A stretch of 64,000 nucleotides of DNA from Lewinellaceae bacterium (GTDB lineage Bacteria; Bacteroidota; Bacteroidia; Chitinophagales; Saprospiraceae), in assembly GCA_016712415.1 (NCBI GenBank), contig JADJRC010000010.1, forward strand, positions 186,001 to 250,000, given 5' to 3'. Every line of letters starts with the position of its first letter. The first letter of the stretch is position 1. The translations under genes and the position numbers were made by a program. This document shows positions 1-8,019 of the stretch, one piece after another. The notes below the pieces were generated by a model. It was not told the origin of the DNA. It searched no databases and saw only the letters and a list, made by a program, of their open reading frames with translations.

Positions 1-44
1 CCGGTTTTAAGAAATATATCGGCCTTCCGCAATAGTTTTGCCTT

Positions 45-992
45 GTGCTGCGTCCAGGATTCATATTGATTGCTTGCCTTTGCGTGTTTGCACATTCTGC
101 GTTTGCACAGGATGCGCCCGGTATCCGCAATTTTACACCTTTCCATTATGGCGCCCAAAACCAGAACTGGGGACTGGCGCAATCGCCGGAAGGCTGGATT
201 TACGTGGCCAATAACGGTTGTCTGCTCGAATTTGACGGCGCCAGGTGGCAACAGTTCCTGCTCCCGGAAAAGCAAACAGTGCGGACGGTTATGGCCGGTC
301 CGGACGGTGCGATCTTTTGCGGTGGATTTGCCGAGTTCGGGTATTGGAAACCAAACGTGTTCGGATTAATGGAATACCATTCGCTCAGCGGTCAGATGCA
401 GGCCGGGCTGCTGGGAAAAGAAGAAATCTGGCATATTCTGGTTGCGCCATCCTATGTGCTGTTTCAATCGTTTTCAGCCATTTACAAGTACGATTACCAC
501 AAGGTTACGGTAATCAGGCCGCCCAATTCCATCATGTTCGCCCGGGAGGTGAACGGCAAGGTGTTGCTTCCTGTCATAGGGCGAGGGCTGTACGAACTCC
601 TGCCCGACGATTCGTTCCGGTTTATTGAAAATACAGAGGTGCTCAGCGACAAAATTGTCCAGTTCCTTGTCTCTGACGGACAGGGCGGCATCTGGGCAGG
701 CACGACAAACCACGGCATTTTTGAAATAAAAAACGGGCGTTGCCTGCCCTGGTCCAATCCCCTGAACGATGCATTCCGGAAATACCAGCTCAATAAAGCC
801 CTGCGCCTCAGGGATGGCGGCTGGGTGATCGGGACTATCCTCAACGGGGCATACGTTCTGGACAAAGCAGGGGGACTTCGCCTCTGCCCGTATCGCGAAA
901 ACGGTCTGCAGAACAACACCGTACTTGCCATGCTGGAAGACCGCGACGGCAACCTGTGGCTGGGGGGCTCGACAGAGGGGTTGACTTTGTAA
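45..992 (+). CDS. Triple-Y sensor/regulator, N-terminal fragment (frameshifted)
   Basis: First part of a membrane sensor/regulator that continues in two other frames to 2775. The start is GTG at 45, the only start codon after an in-frame TAG at 33, and it opens a signal peptide ending near AHSAFAQ. The rest is beta-propeller of the two-component-regulator type (Reg_prop-like): repeats such as GGIWAGTTNHGIFEI and DRDGNLWLGG are seen. In this family the periplasmic propeller senses a ligand, often a glycan breakdown product. The frame is lost in a run of six G at 962-967: a seventh G would give NLWLGGLDRGVDFV and continue into the next fragment. The true product is therefore probably one protein of about 900 residues, and this stop an indel artefact or a disabling mutation. 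Confidence 0.75.
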   Translation: MLRPGFILIACLCVFAHSAFAQDAPGIRNFTPFHYGAQNQNWGLAQSPEGWIYVANNGCLLEFDGARWQQFLLPEKQTVRTVMAGPDGAIFCGGFAEFGYWKPNVFGLMEYHSLSGQMQAGLLGKEEIWHILVAPSYVLFQSFSAIYKYDYHKVTVIRPPNSIMFAREVNGKVLLPVIGRGLYELLPDDSFRFIENTEVLSDKIVQFLVSDGQGGIWAGTTNHGIFEIKNGRCLPWSNPLNDAFRKYQLNKALRLRDGGWVIGTILNGAYVLDKAGGLRLCPYRENGLQNNTVLAMLEDRDGNLWLGGSTEGLTL

Positions 993-1402
993 CCCTGCGT
1001 TCTCCGCTGACCATATTTGCCGATCAAACGGGTAGTATCGGCACTACCTATACGGCCGCTGCTGCCGACGGTGCGTTGTATATCGGAACCAACCAGGGCG
1101 TATTTGTCCGGCTCCGCAGGCCGCAACGAGTTTGCGCTTGTCGAGGGCACCCAGGGCAGGTCTGGCAGCTCCAGAATTTTGACCGAAACCTGATTTGCGG
1201 GCATAACGGAGGGACATTCGTCATTACCAACGGGCAGGCAAGCAGGATATCGGAAGTGACCGGGGGCTGGTGTACGGCGCCGGTGCCGGGGAGGCCAGGC
1301 GTGCTGCTGCAAAGCACATACACCGGATTGCTGGTCTTCCGAAAGATGCCGGCCATAACTGGGCATTCGCCTTTCGGGTCGACAGTTTTGCCGAGCCGTT
1401 GA
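956..1402 (+). CDS. Triple-Y sensor/regulator, middle fragment (frameshifted)
   Basis: Continuation of the propeller of the upstream fragment in another frame; conserved-looking sequence starts at LDRGVDFVTLRSPL. Propeller motifs ALYIGTNQGVFV and NLICGHNGGTFVITNG are visible. Within it, about 1108-1160 reads better in a third frame (SAGRNEFALVEGTQG) and then returns, which points to two compensating single-base errors. At about 1341-1345 the frame is lost again: inserting one base before AAAGATGCC would join LLVFRK to DAGHNWAFAFRVDSF of the last fragment. It is unlikely to be a separate gene. Confidence 0.55.
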   Translation: MAGGLDRGVDFVTLRSPLTIFADQTGSIGTTYTAAAADGALYIGTNQGVFVRLRRPQRVCACRGHPGQVWQLQNFDRNLICGHNGGTFVITNGQASRISEVTGGWCTAPVPGRPGVLLQSTYTGLLVFRKMPAITGHSPFGSTVLPSR

Positions 1403-2775
1403 AGAAGATCATTTTTGATCCCCAGGGCTATGTCTGGGGCGTGCATCCGAATAAGGGGCTTTTTCGACTGTCTCTGAGCGACGACCTTACAATAGTGGAG
1501 AAAGTGCAGGCATTCGATCGAACAGACGGGTTGCCTACTGATTTCAGGCTTGACCTGGCACAGCCGGCCGGACGACTGGTGGTCAATACGGCGCAGGGCC
1601 CGTTTGAAATCGACCTGGGGCAGGCAACTCCCCGTTTCCGGCCATTTACGCCGTCTTTTGGCCGCAGCAAGTTATTGCCGGGCCGCAACTCCGATTTTTT
1701 TGCCATCGACAGCACGGGGATACGGTTGATCGCCGGAGAAGAATCTTATGCCCTGCCCCTTTCCCTGGTGCCGTCTTTTGAGAACATTGTCGCCTTGTCC
1801 GACGACAAGTACCTGTTTTGTCTGGAAAACGGATTTGCCATGCTCGACCGTCGCCAAATGACCTTAAACAAGCGGGCCGGCCCTCCGGGGGCAAGCATAC
1901 GCGTCGTTGCTACCGCTTCGGGCGAATCGTTTCTGCCTGCAGGGCAGCTGGCGTTTTCCTGGCGGCAAAACAGCCTGGTGTTCCGCTTTGCTTCTGCCTT
2001 CTATGAGCGTTCACCCAAGTTTTCCTGGCAATTGGAGGGCTTCCTTTCGCAGTGGTCGTCCTGGCAGACGAACCCTGAAAAGGAATTTACAAACCTGCCT
2101 CCGGGTAAATACACATTCCGCGTACGGACCGACCTCGGCGGGCCCGAGGCCCGGGTTGTTTTTCGAATAGCACCACCGTGGTACCTCTCCAGATGGGCCG
2201 TCGGACTATATGCATGTATAGCCCTGGCGCTGTTTTTGGGCATTGAACATTTCAACCGCTACAGATTGGAAAAACAACGCAGGCGCCTGATGGAGGAAAA
2301 ACAGCGCGATCTTGCCCGCCAGCGTGATGAGGCGGAAAGGGAGAAATTATTGCTGGAAGTTGAAAACAAAAACCGCGAACTTTCCAATGCCGCGCTCAAC
2401 CTCATCCGCAAAAATGAAGTACTGCAGCGGCTCAAGGATGAACTGGTAGATGCCAATAACGAACCACGCGCCCTTCAGAAAATCGTTCGGCTGATCAACG
2501 AACACCTGGAAGGCGACCACGACTGGGAAATATTCGAGGAATCGTTCAACCGCGTGCACGACGACTTCTTTAAGCGACTCATGCACGATTTTCCCGACCT
2601 CACGCCGGGCGACCTCCGGTTGGCAGCCTACCTGAAAATGAACCTCGCTTCCAAGGAAATCGCGCCGCTGCTCAATATTTCCGTGCGCGGTGTGGAAAAC
2701 AAACGGTATCGCCTGCGCAAAAAACTGGGGCTCCCGGAAGAGGCAAACCTGACAGAATTCATCATGAATTTTTGA
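1270..2775 (+). CDS. Triple-Y sensor/regulator, C-terminal fragment with LuxR-like HTH (frameshifted)
   Basis: Last part of the broken regulator; the homologous reading starts near 1342, not at the GTG at 1270. Order of parts: end of the beta-propeller; a Y_Y_Y (triple-Y) domain with SWQLEGFLSQWSSW and LPPGKYTFRVRT; one transmembrane helix (AVGLYACIALALFLGIEHF); a charged coiled coil; and a C-terminal helix-turn-helix of LuxR type (TPGDLRLAAYLKMNLASKEI, then VRGVENKRYRLRKKL). The layout is that of one-component membrane-bound regulators of Bacteroidota, with a periplasmic sensor and cytoplasmic DNA binding and no histidine-kinase domain. Its place before a polysaccharide locus suggests control of that locus, but a divergent macroglobulin gene lies between, so this is inference. 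Confidence 0.75.
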   Translation: MYGAGAGEARRAAAKHIHRIAGLPKDAGHNWAFAFRVDSFAEPLKKIIFDPQGYVWGVHPNKGLFRLSLSDDLTIVEKVQAFDRTDGLPTDFRLDLAQPAGRLVVNTAQGPFEIDLGQATPRFRPFTPSFGRSKLLPGRNSDFFAIDSTGIRLIAGEESYALPLSLVPSFENIVALSDDKYLFCLENGFAMLDRRQMTLNKRAGPPGASIRVVATASGESFLPAGQLAFSWRQNSLVFRFASAFYERSPKFSWQLEGFLSQWSSWQTNPEKEFTNLPPGKYTFRVRTDLGGPEARVVFRIAPPWYLSRWAVGLYACIALALFLGIEHFNRYRLEKQRRRLMEEKQRDLARQRDEAEREKLLLEVENKNRELSNAALNLIRKNEVLQRLKDELVDANNEPRALQKIVRLINEHLEGDHDWEIFEESFNRVHDDFFKRLMHDFPDLTPGDLRLAAYLKMNLASKEIAPLLNISVRGVENKRYRLRKKLGLPEEANLTEFIMNF

Positions 2776-2838
2776 AATGTGATAAGCGACAATAAGTCGT
2801 AAAGAAAATAAGGGAATAAAATGACCTATTGCCGCCCA

Positions 2839-2874
2839 TCACCACTCACCACTTATCACTCACCACTTATCACT
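2839..2874. repeat. Short tandem repeat, 14-bp unit
   Basis: Two exact copies of CACCACTTATCACT (2847-2860 and 2861-2874), preceded by a partial copy. The last codons and the TGA stop of the macroglobulin gene on the minus strand lie inside this repeat, so the repeat supplies the end of that protein. Nothing suggests a function. Confidence 0.6.
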
Positions 2875-4526
2875 ATTCGCTCCGGCTTACTCCACACCCG
2901 CTGATCGTTGGAGTAATACAAAAAGGCCTGGCTTGCGGGGGCTTCGAAGGCGCCGGCTATATCGGCGCGCAGATCAAGGTTGAGTTCCCTGCTTTCGCCG
3001 GCCCCGATTTGTTCGAAGTGGAATACGGCGAACCCGTCCCACAATTCATAATAATCGCATTTTTTCTCTTCGACGAGTTTTTTCAACTGCCAGGGCTGGA
3101 GGCTCAGGCCGGCCGGAATGCCCAGCACAACCATAGGTGATGCCTGCGCCTGCGTGCCGGTATTCTCCAGTACGGTACTGAGGCGCACGGTTTCTCCCGT
3201 TTTTACCTCTGCCTGACCAAGCGATGTGCGCAGCGACAGCGGGCAATCTGCTTTGTTGCGCGGCATTCGGGAGGCGTATTTTACCTCAATATCAAACGGG
3301 ATCACCACCCTGGGATTCTCAAAAAATACATCCACCTGAGGGTTGTCGTTTGTGAAAAACTGCTCCAGGTTTTTGATCTCCAGCCTTTGGGGGTTTTTGG
3401 TGGAAAAAGGCTGCTCCACGACCCTGCGGCCATCTACCTGAACCACGAGCATACCGTCGGCTGCCGATTGATTTCCTGTTTTGGCGTATTCCACCAGGGC
3501 CTTCAGAGCCATTACGGTACTTTGTGTACTGCCGTACCCGTATTCCGTTTTGGACTGGATCAGGAAGTCAATCGCTTTGGAGAGGGCCCCCGTTTTTTCT
3601 TCTGATTTTAACAGCGCCAACGCGACCAAAGCGGTTGTTTCAATCTGGAAGCAGGTGCCGGTGGCGTGTAAAACCGAGTGCGTTGAACCTTTCCAGGAGC
3701 CGTTGTCATCCTGCTGCTCCAGCAGCCGCTTGACGAGGTCGAGGCCGCGCACATCTTTTGCGGCCAGCAGGGCATTGGCCATCAAGGCTTCCTGGTACGG
3801 GTCGTTGCTTTGCAGCGCTTTCAGCCACCAACGCTCCATTTCTGCGGAAAACTGACGTCCGTATCCGGCCTCGGCGAGCGCCCATACGATGTAACAGTTC
3901 AATACAGGGTCGTTGTCCCACCCGTGCGAACTGCTGGGGTTCAGCGTCCAGCCGCCCTTGCCGTCGCGGCGTTTATCGAGCCATTGTACGGTTCTGTTAA
4001 TCAGTTCTTTATCCACGGCGAATACTTTGGCCATATCTGTAAATTCCAGGATGCCGTATGCCGTCAGGCCTTCGTGTGCGGGGTCGCGCCCCCACCAGTC
4101 GAAGCCGCCGGATTTGCATTCGTAGGCGGTCAGTTGTTTGTAGCCGTCTTCCAGCATTTTGCGCGCCTTGCTTTCCACTTCCGGCCGGGCGGTACCCGTC
4201 TGACGCAGCAGATCAAGCACCAACAGGTTAGGGTAATTGCTGCTGCTCACCTGTTCGAAGCATCCCGAAGGTTGCCGCAACATACGCTCCATATTTTTCA
4301 ATACATCTTCAAGTGCGTTGGGATATGCTGTAAGGGTGGCGCTCAGGGTGCCTTGCACGGGGGCGTGCAGGTGTATGTTGAACAGATTCTGGGCGGCACT
4401 GCCTGCTGCCACCTGCCGAACGGGATAGCCGCGGTCGAGTGTACGAATACTTGATTCAAATGCATCCAGCACGTTTTCATCTGCCGAAAAACGGATGCTG
4501 ATCGAGCCTGTTTCCGATTGGGGCAT
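2856..4526 (-). CDS. Alpha-2-macroglobulin, C-terminal fragment with thioester motif (frameshifted)
   Basis: Continuation of the macroglobulin that starts at 7735. It carries the thioester motif GCFEQ (Cys codon 4260-4262), matching the C-x-E-Q signature of thioester-containing macroglobulins, followed by the alpha-helical thioester domain (YECKSGGFDWWGRDPAHEG, QWLDKRRDGKGGW) and a receptor-binding-like beta domain at the C-terminus. In bacteria such proteins are thought to trap proteases covalently in the periplasm or at the surface. The first Met here is not a real start: the fragment before it ends in another frame at about 4539-4546, where one added base gives FPPRYGVGMPQSETGS. No pbpC gene, the usual proteobacterial partner, is nearby. 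Confidence 0.85.
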   Translation of the reverse strand: MPQSETGSISIRFSADENVLDAFESSIRTLDRGYPVRQVAAGSAAQNLFNIHLHAPVQGTLSATLTAYPNALEDVLKNMERMLRQPSGCFEQVSSSNYPNLLVLDLLRQTGTARPEVESKARKMLEDGYKQLTAYECKSGGFDWWGRDPAHEGLTAYGILEFTDMAKVFAVDKELINRTVQWLDKRRDGKGGWTLNPSSSHGWDNDPVLNCYIVWALAEAGYGRQFSAEMERWWLKALQSNDPYQEALMANALLAAKDVRGLDLVKRLLEQQDDNGSWKGSTHSVLHATGTCFQIETTALVALALLKSEEKTGALSKAIDFLIQSKTEYGYGSTQSTVMALKALVEYAKTGNQSAADGMLVVQVDGRRVVEQPFSTKNPQRLEIKNLEQFFTNDNPQVDVFFENPRVVIPFDIEVKYASRMPRNKADCPLSLRTSLGQAEVKTGETVRLSTVLENTGTQAQASPMVVLGIPAGLSLQPWQLKKLVEEKKCDYYELWDGFAVFHFEQIGAGESRELNLDLRADIAGAFEAPASQAFLYYSNDQRVWSKPERIVISGE

Positions 4527-7500
4527 TCCGACGCCGTACCTGGCGGAAATAACCTGGTTTCGCCTGCGGCCAGTTGGATATCGGCAGTGTATTGGCCAAT
4601 AGCCGTAAAATGTCCCGGAACCTCAATGTCCAGGTGACCGCCGGACGGGTAACCGGTTTTATTCGAAACGGCGATCTGCAGGTCGATCTCGTCGCCTGAA
4701 ATAACCGAAGCGGGCACTTTGACCGCAAGGCCAAGCGGTTTTTGTACAAAGAATTTTTGTTCGGCATGTCCCGGCAGACCGTTGTTGCCGATGCCCTCCA
4801 GGGTTGCGCGGAAGTTGGTGATCGCGTCGGAAGCATAAAAGGCCACCGTGGCTTCGCCCTGCCGGTTGGTTTGTACGTCAGGGTTCCAGTAAATGGTGGA
4901 GCGGAAATCACTGCGTTTTGCCGGGCCCTGTTCCGTATGGTACTGCGGCGTGTAGAATTCACGGGCGCGGTCGAATGCCCTGGGTCTGGCGGGCTTTGCC
5001 GACCTTATCCTTTTCTTCTCTTCATCCTTTTTCCAAACCGATTTGGATGCCTTGGAGCGCGGTACAAGTTGATTGCTGCTCAGCGTCTGTCCGCCGGAAG
5101 TTTTGTCCTGCTCGACCATAGGCACCTTGAACGCGGATATTTCGACAGCAGATATTTCCTCCCTGTTTCTTGGGAAGGCATCCGCTTCAAATTCGCCGAA
5201 TTCGGCGCCGAGCCCGCCGGTAACCACTTCGAGGGATTCAATATCCTGTACGGGAGGAAGGGTTCCCGAAACCCGTATACCGTCGATATAGTAATTGGTT
5301 TCATTGCTGCGTGAACCCCGAATACGGGCTGTTTCGTCATCGACCGCAGTTGTTCCGGCTGTCGTGGCGACTATCGCGTTTAAATTCCGGGTAGGCAGGT
5401 TGCGGATCTGTTCGGCAGTCAAGGCCTGGCCGCTCATCGTTTTATCCTGCTCGATAAGCGGCACTTTGTATGCAGTGACGGAAACTTCCTGGAGCACCGT
5501 ACCTGACTCGAGTGCCGTATTCAAATTGGCGATCTGGTTATTGATCAGGCGCACTCCGGTGGTCCGGTGGGGACTATAACCGGTGTAATGGAATTCAATA
5601 TCATAGGTTCCCGGAGGGATATTGGAGAGGATGTAGTTGCCCTCAACATCAGTAACGGCGCCCCGGTTTGTACCGACAACAATGACCGAAGCGCCAATCA
5701 ATAGTTCTCCGTCATCGGCCAATACCTTTCCCCGCAGATGTGTCGCTCCGGCCGATGCGGGCTGGTAGCTGAGCGTTGACTGGACACTGCCCGTACCCAA
5801 GGCAATATTGCTATCGTACCAGTTGACCATGAAGTATTCATCACGCCAGTAATGCAGGTGTGTATATTTTTCGATGTCTACGTTTTTGAAGGAAAAACGA
5901 CCGTTTTTATCCGTTTCGACACTGGGTCCGTTGGGGAAGAGGGAAACCGTTGCCCACTGCAGGGGTTTGCCGTTTTTACGGTGTACCGTACCGGCAATGG
6001 TTGCCTGTTCGCCAGGGTTTATATATGCGACCGGATTGGCCTCCAGCACTTCTTTCCAGACAAAACGATGCCAACCCTGGGTCATCAGCAGGTAGTCGAG
6101 CGCCTGTGCGGATTTGGGTTCGTTGTTGTCAAAATAGAAATTGGGTTCTTCAATCCTGCCCTTGACATCCTGCTCCAGCAGCAGACTGGCCAGCAGGTGC
6201 CCCTGCTTGTCGTCGGCGAAGGTGAGTTGCTTTTCATCGGCAACCGCCAGTGAAAAATGTCCCTGTACGGGTCGCCCGGCGTCGTCGTTTATCTTGATAT
6301 GCAGGTTGACTTTTTCCCGCGGCAGGTAATTGGCCTTGTCGGGTGTGATCGAGATGTTCAGGCCCTTGTCGCGGTGTACAAATGCGAGACGTTCGGCGCG
6401 TTCATTTTTGTTTTCGTCAAAAAGGGTGAACCGTGCGATACCGGCAGGCAGGTCTTTTACCGGGACGTTCACCTTTTGCATGGAAGTCCCGGATGTATTT
6501 GCCGGCTGTTTCCTGGCGCCGAATACAATCTCCTTGTAAAAGAACGGTTTGTCTCGGTTGCAACCGATCAGGTATACCTTTTTCGCCTGTGTTGCCGACA
6601 CCTCAAACGTCAGGGTTTGTTCGTCGCGCTGCTGCAGACGCAGGGTCATTCCATCCTTTTGCGCCTCGGGGAGGTCGAATAATTTATCAGAGGCCACGGG
6701 TTTTGTCAGCCGAACGCGGTATTGCTTTCCGGAGACAGGCAAATAGTCAAAGGCGCCCATGCCGTCGTGGTAACTGGCAAAGACCGTGACCGTTGCCCCG
6801 TGTTCATCCAGCACTACGCCTTCCACATCGGCCGGTTTTCCAAATTCATTCAGCGCCTTGAAGGCCATACGGCAGGGTATGCCGGCCACGACGTCGCCGC
6901 CTTCCGGGAAAAAAGCGAGGTCTATTTTGTCCAGCACGATCGGGATAGCCCTTGAGATAGCCTCCGTCCGGCCTTCGTGTTCGATGGTGATATTCAGGAG
7001 GCCGTCGGCTGTTTCGAGATTTTCAGGCAACTGGAAGCGTACCCATGCCCGGCCGTTTATATCTGTTTCAGCCGTCCCGCCGGCGATTTGCTTGCCACCG
7101 ACGGCGGCGGTAAACCCGACTTTTCTGCCGGACAGTGCCTTGTTGTCGAGACTAAAGGCATCGAAGCGGGCAATGGCTACATCGCCGGGGCCGAATGCCT
7201 TGCGTTCGAATTCGAGTTTCAGGTTGAGGTTGGGCAGCACCACTTTCTGGAGCGTGATCGTACGCTCAAACAATTCGCCGGTATTTTCCATCCAGCGGGT
7301 GTACGCTTTGACCCTGTACATACCGCCCGGCATATCGGCCGGGAAATCGAACTGCCCGGCAGCGGTGCCATCGAGGGCGAGGCAGGTTTTTTGCGCCACC
7401 ATTGAACCCTTTGGGTCGAACAGTTCGACATACAGGATCTGGCTCATCAGCGCGGGCTGCAAATCGCCGGCATTTCGGATGTAAGCATTGAACCAGGCGG

Positions 7501-7735
7501 TTTCTCCGGGTTGATACAGGGAGCGGTCGAGGTGGAGGTAGAGTTTTTCGGGGGCGGTTTCATTCTGACGGCGGTTGAGTTGTTCCTGTAATTCCCGGAA
7601 TACGGTGCTGTCGCCGGGAGGCGAGGCTTGTCGCTTAAAGGTTGCCGTTTGAAGGTAATGATTTGGTGTTTGGAGTTGGGGGGAGAGGCTTGTTGTGAGG
7701 TAAGCCAGTAGCCAGAGTGTGATTGGGTGTAGCAT
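4343..7735 (-). CDS. Alpha-2-macroglobulin, N-terminal fragment with plug-like insert (frameshifted)
   Basis: Large secreted protease-inhibitor-like protein; with the downstream fragment about 1620 residues. I place the start at the ATG at 7735 (MLHPITLWLLAYL), which opens a signal peptide; an ATG at 7786 would add 17 residues. Order: MG1/MG2 macroglobulin domains (EKLYLHLDRSLYQPGETAWF), further MG domains, a carboxypeptidase-regulatory-like domain (GKVLADDGELLIGASVIV), a TonB-plug-like stretch (IRNLPTRNLNAIVATTAGTT and TNYYIDGIRV), a linker rich in Lys/Arg, then the A2M bait-region/MG7 part (STIYWNPDVQTNRQGEATVA). Plug domains normally belong to TonB receptors; here no barrel follows. A motif around KVPxxEQDKT occurs twice. 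The reading after about 4540 to the stop at 4343 is out of frame. Confidence 0.85.
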   Translation of the reverse strand: MLHPITLWLLAYLTTSLSPQLQTPNHYLQTATFKRQASPPGDSTVFRELQEQLNRRQNETAPEKLYLHLDRSLYQPGETAWFNAYIRNAGDLQPALMSQILYVELFDPKGSMVAQKTCLALDGTAAGQFDFPADMPGGMYRVKAYTRWMENTGELFERTITLQKVVLPNLNLKLEFERKAFGPGDVAIARFDAFSLDNKALSGRKVGFTAAVGGKQIAGGTAETDINGRAWVRFQLPENLETADGLLNITIEHEGRTEAISRAIPIVLDKIDLAFFPEGGDVVAGIPCRMAFKALNEFGKPADVEGVVLDEHGATVTVFASYHDGMGAFDYLPVSGKQYRVRLTKPVASDKLFDLPEAQKDGMTLRLQQRDEQTLTFEVSATQAKKVYLIGCNRDKPFFYKEIVFGARKQPANTSGTSMQKVNVPVKDLPAGIARFTLFDENKNERAERLAFVHRDKGLNISITPDKANYLPREKVNLHIKINDDAGRPVQGHFSLAVADEKQLTFADDKQGHLLASLLLEQDVKGRIEEPNFYFDNNEPKSAQALDYLLMTQGWHRFVWKEVLEANPVAYINPGEQATIAGTVHRKNGKPLQWATVSLFPNGPSVETDKNGRFSFKNVDIEKYTHLHYWRDEYFMVNWYDSNIALGTGSVQSTLSYQPASAGATHLRGKVLADDGELLIGASVIVVGTNRGAVTDVEGNYILSNIPPGTYDIEFHYTGYSPHRTTGVRLINNQIANLNTALESGTVLQEVSVTAYKVPLIEQDKTMSGQALTAEQIRNLPTRNLNAIVATTAGTTAVDDETARIRGSRSNETNYYIDGIRVSGTLPPVQDIESLEVVTGGLGAEFGEFEADAFPRNREEISAVEISAFKVPMVEQDKTSGGQTLSSNQLVPRSKASKSVWKKDEEKKRIRSAKPARPRAFDRAREFYTPQYHTEQGPAKRSDFRSTIYWNPDVQTNRQGEATVAFYASDAITNFRATLEGIGNNGLPGHAEQKFFVQKPLGLAVKVPASVISGDEIDLQIAVSNKTGYPSGGHLDIEVPGHFTAIGQYTADIQLAAGETRLFPPGTASECPNRKQARSASVFRQMKTCWMHLNQVFVHSTAAIPFGRWQQAVPPRICSTYTCTPPCKAP
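5081..5490 (-). repeat. Internal repeat inside macroglobulin (KVPxxEQDKT motif)
   Basis: Two related segments, encoded at about 5421-5490 and 5081-5150, read EVSVTAYKVPLIEQDKT followed by MSGQALTAEQI, and AVEISAFKVPMVEQDKT followed by SGGQTLSSNQL. They bracket the plug-like insert, so the insert seems to have arrived with, or been copied together with, its flanking segment. Confidence 0.65.
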
Positions 7736-8019
7736 AACTAGGAAGATTTTAGGGGCAGGATGCAGGGCGAAAAAACAATTACACAAATCCTGTTGAAAAA
7801 AAACTGCGGGTACGTGGATGCTACCGCTGCATGTGTGAACGACTTACGCAATCGGGTCAAGGAGTTTTTGCCCGTTTTTTACATGGCGTAGTAGTGGTGA
7901 GGTGATTTTTGCTTATATTACGTCTAATAGTCGGAATTTCATGCTGCTAAAAAAAGCAAGTGCCGAATTATTTCCCAAATAATCAATCCATACTCACCAC
8001 CTCTCGAACCGCCCATCAT

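Noticed and set aside
7736..8019. Promoter or terminator between macroglobulin and glucanase genes
   Set aside because: Only a weak CGGG/CCCG pairing and no convincing -7 box; evidence too thin to call.
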